DNA from: Clostridiales bacterium
Lineage (GTDB): Bacteria > Bacillota > Clostridia > Lutisporales > Lutisporaceae
Reading direction: 5' to 3'
Assembly: GCA_012522255.1 (NCBI GenBank)
Contig: JAAYKT010000028.1
Coordinates: 1 to 6,181 of the forward strand
Length of the DNA: 6,181 nt
In this document: positions 1 through 6,034 of the stretch, piece by piece
How positions within the stretch are numbered: the stretch's first letter is position 1
Layout of the letters: the number at the start of each line of letters is the position of its first letter
Program-made: the position numbers and the translations under genes
Notes under the pieces: generated by a model
What the model saw: the letters and a program-made list of their open reading frames with translations, nothing else
Told to the model about the DNA's origin: nothing
The model's database searches: none

Positions 1-987
1 AAAAACATCCGAATCGCTTGATAAAAACGGAAATGTTAAACGTGGCTGTGTTCTGTCGGCTGGTTTCTCAAATGGACGTACATAAACGTTTTCAATACCT
101 GTTGGCGTTTCTTTTTCTCCCCATTTTATAAAACCCCATGTTTCCATTAATTCAATAAGCCGTTTTTGCTCATCCCGCTTATCAAAAATGGTAACATAAA
201 TTTCTTCTACTTTTTGCTTCAGGGCATTGTCAAAAATGATTTTTAAAAACCGTTCGCCAAGTTTAAAGCCGTTTGCAGTAACTTTAAATGTGCCAATTTT
301 TAATCTTTCTTTCGGTGGAAGGGGCGGTTGTATGTCTGAATAATCTTCGTCCTTTCCTTCTTTTTTTAGAAATAAAAAGGAGTTAATCTCTCCTTCGTAG
401 GAACAGACATAGGCAATTTCTTCCGATTTTCGGTTAAACCACTGGTCGAACCCCTGATAATCGCCACGAAAACTGTCGAAAAATGAAGACTGTAAATTGA
501 TGTTGCCAAAATATTCTTTATTAACAGATAAAGTTTTGTAATCGACTAATTCGGGATTTTCCCGAACAGCTTTTTCAATAAACTGCTCAATGTAAAATAC
601 AAAATCGCTTATGCCTAAATGCTTAGCCTTTGTATGTATTTTTTTGTCCTCGGTAATTAAAAAATCGATTCGTTTTGAATATACCTCGTTAAGTAAAAGC
701 GTGTCGTTTGTATCGTTATCGTTTGTATCAATGGATAAGCTCACTTTTTTAACATCATCGTGCAAAGGAGCGGAAACCTTCATTACATGATAGCTTTGTA
801 ACTTAACACCCATAGTTTTTACTACCTGTTCATCGGTATGCCTTTGCAGTTCGGCAATAGTTACGGGATGTACGTATTTTTCGTACTTCATTTTATCGAG
901 CCAGTAAAATAACATACCAATGTTTTGGTTAATTATTCGGCTCGTTTCCCGATGAATGATAATATTTGTGTCAAGTAAAGCTCTCAT
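1..987 (-). CDS. PIN domain-GNAT fold fusion protein, 3' end missing at window edge
   Basis: An open frame of 329 codons starts at the ATG at 987-985 and reaches base 1 without a stop, so the C-terminus is outside the window. Residues 1-130 look like a PIN (VapC-like) nuclease domain. They open with LLDTNIII (acidic D6), and E46 in TIAELQ, D92 or D95 in NDNDTND, and D114 in LITEDKK are candidates for the metal-binding acidic set. Residues about 190-305 resemble a GNAT fold: TFKVTANGFKLGERFLK matches the acetyl-CoA loop region and is followed by IYVTIF and a terminal WGF block. Sequence continues after it (PADRTQPRLTFPF), so another C-terminal domain is possible. The start lies 23 bases after the mod stop with no promoter between, which implies co-transcription with the type III methyltransferase. 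PIN and GNAT are assigned from motifs. The cellular role is unknown; RNA cleavage, a toxin activity or an accessory role in restriction are all possible. Confidence 0.85.
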   Translation of the reverse strand, partial: MRALLDTNIIIHRETSRIINQNIGMLFYWLDKMKYEKYVHPVTIAELQRHTDEQVVKTMGVKLQSYHVMKVSAPLHDDVKKVSLSIDTNDNDTNDTLLLNEVYSKRIDFLITEDKKIHTKAKHLGISDFVFYIEQFIEKAVRENPELVDYKTLSVNKEYFGNINLQSSFFDSFRGDYQGFDQWFNRKSEEIAYVCSYEGEINSFLFLKKEGKDEDYSDIQPPLPPKERLKIGTFKVTANGFKLGERFLKIIFDNALKQKVEEIYVTIFDKRDEQKRLIELMETWGFIKWGEKETPTGIENVYVRPFEKPADRTQPRLTFPFLSSDSDVF

Positions 988-1010
988 TACATAATTTCTG
1001 TTTTTGGGTT

Positions 1011-3032
1011 TTAAATTTTTCCGTAAAACATATCATTCAACCTCTTATCCTCTTTGCTTATTCCAAATGTTTCGTCTGCTATCTCCGAATAATTCACATA
1101 CAACTGGTTTTTATCCAGTACCTCAAGTAAAAATTTCTTTTGGTCATCAAGCGAAAGGGTTTTAAAGGCTTCAATGCGTTCATCAAAACTTTGTTTGTCG
1201 AACTGGTAACTCAAAAAGGCTTTTTCTTTCATCAACTGCCAAACTTCAATAATCTTTTCTTTGCTGTCGGCTTCTAAAATTTGGTCAGCATAAGTTTGGT
1301 TGTATTTTGCTAATTCGCAATAAATAAACGAACCACCACCTTGCCAATTTACTGCTTTTGAAATTCCTGATTGGTCAAAATTATTCGAAGGCAAAAGTTC
1401 ACCTTGTTTTGTCTCATTTTTACCAATAACATTTTTCAACCTTTCAACTGAATCATTTTCATCATAATTAAGTTGCTCTATTCCAATATATTTAAGCCCC
1501 ATTTTGTGAGCAACGGCACAAGTAGTGCCACTCCCTAAATGATAGTCCAAAACAATATCTCCTTTGTTAGTGGATATTTCAAATATTTGTTTTAATAATT
1601 TTTCTGGTTTCTTACCATTCTTTAATTTCACTCCTCCTTCATTTGCTATCCCTGCCCATGAAATATGACTCCAAAAATCTGTTAGCAATTCCGTTACTTC
1701 CTTTTTACCATCTATCTCAATCATTTTTTTCGAATAAAAAGCCAGAGAACCTCCCTTATATAAATACATAAAACTGCCATCTTCTCTTTCATATGGTAAA
1801 ACAAAATCACAAGTTTTAGACTCTTCCATTAAGGATTTAACTTTTGCGGTTGGTTTATGCGGGTCGCGAATACTTACAATATTATCGGCATTATCAAATG
1901 CATAATCCTCAATCATTACTTTAATGATGCTATTCCACAAATTTCCATATTTCTTTTTTGCCTCTTTTTCATTAGCAAAACCTGCTTCTTCAATTACTTT
2001 TTGCTTAATCGGAATAAACTTCCAATCTTTGATACTATCACCCCTTTCTAAAAAAAGATTGTAATTAGCATTATAGCCAACAGGTACATAGTTTTTTCTG
2101 AATTCGAACTGAGATTTATTTTTGGTATAAAATAGAATGTATTCTGTAACATCAATAGGACCTGGATTTACGGTTTTAAAACCAGCAGGAGATGCTGTCT
2201 TAATGGAGATTACCTGAACCTTATTTGATAGGCCGAACACTTCATCCATCAACACATTCAAATATCCCAATTGATGATGGTCAATATGTACAAAAATTGC
2301 TCCGTCGTTTCTTAAAAGTTCTTTTGCTTGGATTAATCTATTTCGAGTAAATGTAAGCCAGCTTGAATGATTAAAACTGTCATTATATTGAAAGCTATCA
2401 CTTCCTGTGTTATAAGGTGGGTCAATGTAAATAAGCTTTACCCTGTTTTTAAAACACTTTTTCAAAGAAGCAAGAGCCAATAAGTTATTTCCTTTAATAA
2501 TCAGGTTGTCGTTATCGCTTATTTCTGTTACTTCGTGTTCGCCCTGTTGGTCGTATTTTTTCCAGTTAGTAAATACTTTTGGGTCAAGTAGGCGGTCTAT
2601 TTCATCGGGGGCAAGGGTTTCGTTCCAAAATATTTCATTGCGTTTTTGGTCTTCTTTGGTTTGCCCACCTTCTAAAACGCAGTCTTTATGTGGCCATGCC
2701 AGCACAACATCGTTTTTTGTTGTAATGTAATTGTCGGTTGTTCCATCGTTAATAGTTAATCCAATCTTGTTTTTAAAAGCGGTGTAACTGTCTGGTAAAA
2801 AGGATTTATTGTTTACAAAACGCTGAAATTTAATTTTGTCGAATACCAAAACACCTTCTACATCGGTAAAAAAGTGGGTTTTAAAAGTATCGTGTTTTAT
2901 TAAATGCTTTATCAGTTGCGGGTCAACCTGTAACGCCATTTCAACAATCTTGTTTTTGTTTAGTTGTCCTTCAACTACCAAAGCATCTTCGTGTTGGAGT
3001 ATATTTATCAGTTCGTTTTGTAAATTCTGCAT
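1011..3032 (-). CDS. mod: Type III restriction-modification methyltransferase subunit Mod (N6-adenine, beta class)
   Basis: The 673-residue protein has the usual length and layout of a type III Mod subunit. Residues about 5-95 match the Mod N-terminal domain (ending SYTAFKNKIGL). The catalytic motif IV DPPYNT is at 204-209, a long target-recognition region spans about 270-455, and the AdoMet-binding motif LDYHLGSGTT is at 495-504 followed by KYIGIEQ. Motif IV before motif I is the beta-class order. DYHLGSGTT in place of DxFxGSG is common in type III Mods. WQGGGSF (563-569) and a charged helical tail complete it. Family knowledge: Mod recognises a short asymmetric site, methylates adenine on one strand, and pairs with the helicase-nuclease Res. 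The gene is intact, with no frameshift and no obvious simple-repeat tract that would suggest phase variation. An AAGGA sits 9 bases before the ATG and supports this start. It leads an operon with the PIN-GNAT gene. The target sequence cannot be predicted. Confidence 0.95.
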   Translation of the reverse strand: MQNLQNELINILQHEDALVVEGQLNKNKIVEMALQVDPQLIKHLIKHDTFKTHFFTDVEGVLVFDKIKFQRFVNNKSFLPDSYTAFKNKIGLTINDGTTDNYITTKNDVVLAWPHKDCVLEGGQTKEDQKRNEIFWNETLAPDEIDRLLDPKVFTNWKKYDQQGEHEVTEISDNDNLIIKGNNLLALASLKKCFKNRVKLIYIDPPYNTGSDSFQYNDSFNHSSWLTFTRNRLIQAKELLRNDGAIFVHIDHHQLGYLNVLMDEVFGLSNKVQVISIKTASPAGFKTVNPGPIDVTEYILFYTKNKSQFEFRKNYVPVGYNANYNLFLERGDSIKDWKFIPIKQKVIEEAGFANEKEAKKKYGNLWNSIIKVMIEDYAFDNADNIVSIRDPHKPTAKVKSLMEESKTCDFVLPYEREDGSFMYLYKGGSLAFYSKKMIEIDGKKEVTELLTDFWSHISWAGIANEGGVKLKNGKKPEKLLKQIFEISTNKGDIVLDYHLGSGTTCAVAHKMGLKYIGIEQLNYDENDSVERLKNVIGKNETKQGELLPSNNFDQSGISKAVNWQGGGSFIYCELAKYNQTYADQILEADSKEKIIEVWQLMKEKAFLSYQFDKQSFDERIEAFKTLSLDDQKKFLLEVLDKNQLYVNYSEIADETFGISKEDKRLNDMFYGKI

Positions 3033-3041
3033 ATTCTAAAA

Positions 3042-3046
3042 TCCTT
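3042..3046 (-). promoter_or_regulatory. Ribosome binding site of mod
   Basis: TCCTT on the plus strand reads AAGGA on the minus strand, 9 bases before the mod ATG. It is the clearest Shine-Dalgarno-like signal in the window. The other genes show only A-rich leaders. It supports the start MQNLQNEL. Confidence 0.5.
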
Positions 3047-3125
3047 ATTTAATAATCTCGCAAATTAACATTTTTCAGTTCAATAATTGGTACAAATCTC
3101 GCTCAATCTGCGCGCGGTGGCAAAA

Positions 3126-3185
3126 AAAGCATGTGTTTGGCAGCGAAGCGAAGCTTGCAGGGAAGGGCTGCCAAACTTATGCTTT
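3126..3185. repeat. Strong stem-loop with 18-bp arms
   Basis: The left arm (3126-3143, AAAGCATGTGTTTGGCAG) and right arm (3168-3185) are inverted complements at 16 of 18 positions. The two mismatches are adjacent (GT against AA). The loop is 24 bases (3144-3167) and purine-rich. There is no T-tract of the kind an intrinsic terminator would have on either side. It lies between repeat site A and mod, in the probable mod leader. It could be an RNA hairpin, a palindromic repeat of the REP type, or the relic of another recombination site. It lacks the AAC and GTT ends of sites A, B and C. Confidence 0.7.
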
Positions 3186-3275
3186 GTGGGTCGGCAATCC
3201 TTTCTCTTTTTTCGTGTGTCGGGAAACAAAAATTTCTCCATTTTATCGCTGTCGTCTCTGGTTTCGTAGCCTTGT

Positions 3276-3406
3276 GCCCAACGGGGAGTGTATGGTGTCG
3301 TGCGGGATTACGCAGCGATTTCCTATCAGTTTACACCGACCTTTTTTACGAGCTTCGAACCTTCGAAAACCTCTGAAACCCGCATGCACTATACACATTG
3401 TTGTGG
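3276..3406. repeat. attC-like site A (imperfect inverted repeat, 131 bp)
   Basis: The left end is GCCCAAC (3276-3282), a perfect RYYYAAC core; the right end is GTTGTGG (3400-3406). Inside these the arms pair: GTGTATGGTGTCGTGCGGG from 3288 against the complement of CCCGCATGCACTATACAC, which ends at 3396. The left arm carries extra bases, both next to the core and within the arm. The centre (about 3310-3375) is variable. This is the architecture of an integron attC site with R'', L'', L' and R' elements. The GTTGTGG end departs from GTTRRRY. It shares a 14-base left block and a 13-base right block with site B. A non-integron inverted repeat or MITE remains possible. Confidence 0.7.
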
Positions 3407-3415
3407 CGTCGTTAT

Positions 3416-3655
3416 TTATAAACCTAACAGTTTTTTTACTAATTCTAAATCATCTGATTCTGCAGATTTTAGAAAGTCACTTTTTACACTCTCGCTAATT
3501 TTATCAATTGAGACAGTTTCTGATAAATTATATTGACCTGGATATTGGCTTTTATCATACTCATGAAGAACCTCACCATTATCAAATAAAGTGTAGTCAT
3601 TATCAAGTATTCCTTTTTTCGTATTATGAGAATAAGCAATTCTTCTTTTTTCCAT
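3416..3655 (-). CDS. Small protein of unknown function (79 aa)
   Basis: The protein is not assigned to a known family. It is charged and has no signal peptide, membrane segment or cysteines, so it is probably cytoplasmic. The N-terminal part (YTLFDNGEVLHEYDKSQYPG, about residues 21-40) looks like a short beta-rich unit, and the C-terminal part (about 48-79) like acidic helices ending LVKKLLGL. It is the second gene of cassette 1, 63 bases after the DUF4145 gene. Its TAA ends 10 bases from the GTTGTGG end of site A. The AT-rich leader holds TATATTTC, one mismatch from a Bacteroidetes -7 box, so it may be read alone or with the DUF4145 gene. Codon use and the clean position inside the cassette argue for a real gene. 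Function cannot be stated. Confidence 0.65.
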   Translation of the reverse strand: MEKRRIAYSHNTKKGILDNDYTLFDNGEVLHEYDKSQYPGQYNLSETVSIDKISESVKSDFLKSAESDDLELVKKLLGL

Positions 3656-3718
3656 GTCTATTTTTTATTTAGTTAGAAATATATCGTGAACATTAAATCT
3701 AAATAGTTAAATAATAAT

Positions 3719-4450
3719 TTATTTCTTTCTACGCCTTGCAATTTCCGCTGGCATTACATAAACATACTTAATCAACTCTTCTATAAACAGAATTATCTGA
3801 CTTGCATCTTCTTTCTCTACATTTTTTATTGGGTCAAAATGAGCACCAGAATTCCCAATCAACCTGATTTCTGTTGCCCAATCACCAAGATTTTTATCTA
3901 GAACTCCTGTTTTAACGAGATTCTTTATTCTCTTTGCTAAAACTCCCTCAGTTTCTCCCTTATCAACTGTTATTGCTTCTAGTGTTCGTCTTGACATCAC
4001 AGCAGAGGCTCTGTAACATTGGGCTGAGAAAGTAGTTTTCGCCTCTTGAAGTATTTCTTGAATATCCTCGGGGATATCAGACGAAAGATTCATTCCTTGA
4101 AATGGCCACCAAAACAATCCACGATAGTTTATATGACCTCCTGAATGCTTCTTATTAGAAGGAGAATCACCAACATACTCTTGTTCAATAACAATAACAG
4201 GCTGATGACAATTTCTACATTCCATCGATGTCACTTGGTCAATTAAGGTTCTTCTATTTTGACCTCCTTGACTTATAACATATCCAGAATCAAAAGTCGC
4301 GGGGAGGGAGCCTAAAATATCAAAACTCGATTGTTTGTCACATCGAGGGCAAACTCCATATGGAGTATTTGAATCAGGTAATCCATCATGGTCTTGAGGC
4401 AATTCCTCTTCTCTCTGACCTTTCTTTTTATTAGTTAATCTATTGAACAT
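3719..4450 (-). CDS. DUF4145 domain protein with N-terminal zinc ribbon
   Basis: The 243-residue protein has two parts. Residues 34-81 hold two cysteine pairs, CPRC (34-37) and CRNC (78-81), which would form a treble-clef or zinc-ribbon site. Residues about 130-235 match DUF4145: a helix EAKTTFSAQCYRASAVMSRRTLEAI (136-160), then WATEIRLIGNSGAH (191-204) and a final helix IEELIKYVYVMPAEIARRR. The invariant-looking GNSGAH block is intact. No signal peptide or membrane segment is visible, so it should be cytoplasmic. DUF4145 also occurs fused to restriction and other defence proteins, but its biochemical role is not established, so defence is only a hypothesis. It is the first gene of cassette 1. 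The ATG lies 27 bases from the module boundary, with an A-rich leader in place of a Shine-Dalgarno signal. Confidence 0.9.
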   Translation of the reverse strand: MFNRLTNKKKGQREEELPQDHDGLPDSNTPYGVCPRCDKQSSFDILGSLPATFDSGYVISQGGQNRRTLIDQVTSMECRNCHQPVIVIEQEYVGDSPSNKKHSGGHINYRGLFWWPFQGMNLSSDIPEDIQEILQEAKTTFSAQCYRASAVMSRRTLEAITVDKGETEGVLAKRIKNLVKTGVLDKNLGDWATEIRLIGNSGAHFDPIKNVEKEDASQIILFIEELIKYVYVMPAEIARRRKK

Positions 4451-4470
4451 CTGCTGTCTTTTTTAATGCG

Positions 4471-4602
4471 CCACAACGTTTACGTGTATGGTGTCGTTTG
4501 GCGATTCGAAGCACGAACCAGTCAAACCGTTACAAAGTTTATTAAATGTAACGCCCTTCAAATTAGCACTGTCCGCCAAATGCACTATACACGATGTTGT
4601 GA
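4471..4602. repeat. attC-like site B (imperfect inverted repeat, 132 bp)
   Basis: The ends are CCACAAC (4471-4477) and GTTGTGA (4596-4602). The arms pair as CGTGTATGGTGTCGTTTGGCG against the complement of CGCCAAATGCACTATACACG, with the extra bases again on the left (plus-strand 5') side. GTGTATGGTGTCGT (4484-4497) is identical to 3288-3301 in site A, and ATGCACTATACAC (4580-4592) is identical to 3384-3396. The centre differs completely from A. The outer bases match the neighbouring sites (A right end, C left end) better than each other, as expected for cassette junctions. It separates the two gene modules and contains no gene. Confidence 0.75.
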
Positions 4603-4608
4603 GCTGCG

Positions 4609-4833
4609 CTATATCAATTTAGACGAGTCTTCAATAAAAATCTGATTTGATTCAATAATTCTCTGGTCAGGATAAATAACCGAAGAATCTTTTGCAGGAT
4701 AGGACATTTCTTGTCTTATTTCAGACAATATAGTTCTGTTAACAACCTTAGGGTCTTTAAGCTGGAAAACCACTGTGTTGCCTTGATTGATTTGAACTAT
4801 ATCAATATTTTTTATTTTTATATCTTTTTCCAT
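4609..4833 (-). CDS. Small protein of unknown function (74 aa), overlaps protease gene
   Basis: The protein is not recognised. It is hydrophilic and without cysteines, a signal peptide or membrane segments. A beta-prone first part (IKIKNIDIVQINQGNTVVFQLKDP, residues 5-28) is followed by a region with SEIRQEMSYPAKDSSVIYPDQRIIES. Its ATG (4833-4831) lies inside the last codons of the Clp-fold protease gene, overlapping by 16 bases in another frame, so the two are probably translationally coupled. The TAG stop is almost flush with repeat site B, so the gene fills the cassette end neatly. That packing and the overlap are the main support for it being real. It could be a partner, adaptor or substrate of the protease, but this is inference only. 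Confidence 0.65.
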   Translation of the reverse strand: MEKDIKIKNIDIVQINQGNTVVFQLKDPKVVNRTILSEIRQEMSYPAKDSSVIYPDQRIIESNQIFIEDSSKLI

Positions 4834-5996
4834 AATTTATCAGTCATTTTTAATTCAATTTGACCTGATGGTTGTGTCTTTAAAAACGTTTCAATTGCAA
4901 TTTTTGTTGCATTTTGTAAAACTAAAGATAAATTTTGACTTAACCAATTTTGAATAAATGCTTGTATTTGTTGTTCGTTTAAGCCTTGAGGTACAGGAGG
5001 TAATGAGATTTGAGGATTTAAATTTATTGGTTGAGTAATTTGTCGTAGTCTCTTAGCTTCAACATCACAAGTTTGAACAAAACAATCAAATTCTGTTTCT
5101 ATAATTGCTTTTTTTAAATCTATCCATTTATGATTATCAATTTTATTGTCAGATAAATATTTTTCTGGATTAAAAGGTTCGTTTAACTCTAAGGTTTCAG
5201 CATATAGTTTGTATAAATCCCAAAGTAACACATCAATCTCAAAATTTTCTGCATCCTTAACATAACTTATACCAATTTGTCTCGCTTCTGACCTAGAAAT
5301 TGAATGTCTATGTGAGTATATTTCAGATGCAAGTTTTTTAACAATATTTTCATTCTGCTTTTTTTGCAAATTATTTTTTCTATTAGCAAGCATTCTACCA
5401 GCAACAAGTTTCGTCTGCTCAAGAAGTCTGTTGACTTTTCCTATTGCTAAAGGATTTATATGAGAAGAAAGAAACTCAAAAGATTTTAATTTTTCATTAG
5501 GTTTTGTGCAATTCAATTTATCTAACAAAGCTATGTACCCCATTACATCTTCAACCGAAATATCTATTGGAGCTTTGGTTACTGGATGTGGTGGATTGAG
5601 TGGGGAATTTGAAATGGTAATATCAACTGGGCCTAATTCAGCCTTTTCTGTCATAATAATTTCGTCCGCACCAATGCTTATCATTGTTGCTGCACTATGC
5701 GCTCTAAATGGGATAAGAACATTAAATTGTTTATCAGGAAATGTTTCTCTGATTGTAGAAACTATACTCCAAGGTGCGTCTGAATCTCCACCACGACTAA
5801 ATAAAAATAAATCAATATTGTTAAAGTCTCCTGAATTTGCTTTAATTATTCTTAACTGTTCATAGATTGTGTCGTTCATCATCTGATGAATAGGAGCGGA
5901 CAAGTTTATTCTATCACTTGTCACCAAAGCGATAACTCTAGATTTTCTTTTCTCCTGGATTTTTTTAATAAATTCAATTCTTTTGTCTCTATTCAT
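4818..5996 (-). CDS. SDH-family Clp-fold (SppA-like) serine protease
   Basis: The 392-residue protein fits the SDH/SppA-like branch of the ClpP-crotonase fold. Residues about 20-130 hold the core: VIALVTSDRI (21-30), LFLFSRGGDSDAPWSIVSTIRE (63-84) with the oxyanion-type RGG loop, and VLIPFRAHSAATMISIGADEIIMTEKAELGPVD (93-125). S101 in AHSAAT is the likely nucleophile. A helical region carries the family signature SHRHSISRSEARQIG (228-242). The C-terminus adds a proline-rich linker (about 323-337) and a helix-forming tail not needed for the core. There is no N-terminal signal peptide or transmembrane helix, so it is cytosolic, unlike classic SppA. Family members are presumed serine peptidases; the substrate is unknown. 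It is the first gene of cassette 2 and overlaps the next gene by 16 bases. The leader is A-rich without a Shine-Dalgarno signal. Whether it acts in defence, stress or signalling cannot be read from the sequence. Confidence 0.88.
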   Translation of the reverse strand: MNRDKRIEFIKKIQEKRKSRVIALVTSDRINLSAPIHQMMNDTIYEQLRIIKANSGDFNNIDLFLFSRGGDSDAPWSIVSTIRETFPDKQFNVLIPFRAHSAATMISIGADEIIMTEKAELGPVDITISNSPLNPPHPVTKAPIDISVEDVMGYIALLDKLNCTKPNEKLKSFEFLSSHINPLAIGKVNRLLEQTKLVAGRMLANRKNNLQKKQNENIVKKLASEIYSHRHSISRSEARQIGISYVKDAENFEIDVLLWDLYKLYAETLELNEPFNPEKYLSDNKIDNHKWIDLKKAIIETEFDCFVQTCDVEAKRLRQITQPINLNPQISLPPVPQGLNEQQIQAFIQNWLSQNLSLVLQNATKIAIETFLKTQPSGQIELKMTDKLWKKI

Positions 5997-6034
5997 AATA
6001 TTTAATTTTTATGTAGAATGTCTCAAAGCGTTGC

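Larger units (their letters stand above)
3033..3275. other. Gene-free stretch between mod and site A
   Basis: No frame here looks like a real protein. The short open frames that cross it lack recognisable domains and run straight through repeat A. The part from about 3100 on is visibly richer in GC than the flanking genes. It contains the stem-loop at 3126-3185 and the mod leader. It may hold the mod promoter: TAAGTTTG (minus strand, 3179-3172) fits the Bacteroidetes -7 box TAnnTTTG, but it lies in the stem arm and no well-spaced -33 box is seen. The rest is unexplained. Confidence 0.5.
3401..4477. mobile_element. Integron-like gene cassette 1 (gene-bearing part)
   Basis: The segment between sites A and B carries the DUF4145 gene and the 79-residue gene and little else. 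Its two ends are exact inverted complements over nine bases: GTTGTGGCG at 3400-3408 and CGCCACAAC at 4469-4477. In an integron, the first bases of a cassette complement the R'' core of its own attC site, so this is the expected footprint. With its attC the unit would be about 1.2 kb. The exact crossover base depends on which way the sites point. The DUF4145 ATG lies 27 bases inside one end and the stop of the small gene 10 bases inside the other, a compact packing typical of cassettes. Confidence 0.6.

Noticed and set aside
1857..2730. Open frames on the plus strand within mod (1857-2051 and 2506-2730)
   Set aside because: They are antisense to an intact, motif-rich Mod protein and have low-complexity Phe/Ser/Cys-rich translations without domains.
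3122..3128. Run of seven A as a phase-variation tract for mod
   Set aside because: It is about 90 bases upstream of the start, outside the coding frame, and ordinary for an AT-rich genome; no repeat tract exists inside mod.
3168..3200. Intrinsic terminator between the cassettes and mod
   Set aside because: The hairpin is strong, but no T-tract follows directly on either strand, and the T-rich bases near 3201-3211 are too far from the stem.
3087..3536. Several overlapping plus-strand open frames of 60-121 codons
   Set aside because: They run through the stem-loop, site A and the 3' end of the small minus-strand gene, show no domain, and compete with each other in different frames.
3276..4602. 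Insertion sequence or MITE with target duplications
   Set aside because: No transposase and no direct target duplication flank the repeats, while complementary ends across each gene module fit cassettes better.
5506..5865. Plus-strand open frame of 119 codons
   Set aside because: It is antisense to the catalytic core of the Clp-fold protease, whose frame carries clear family motifs.
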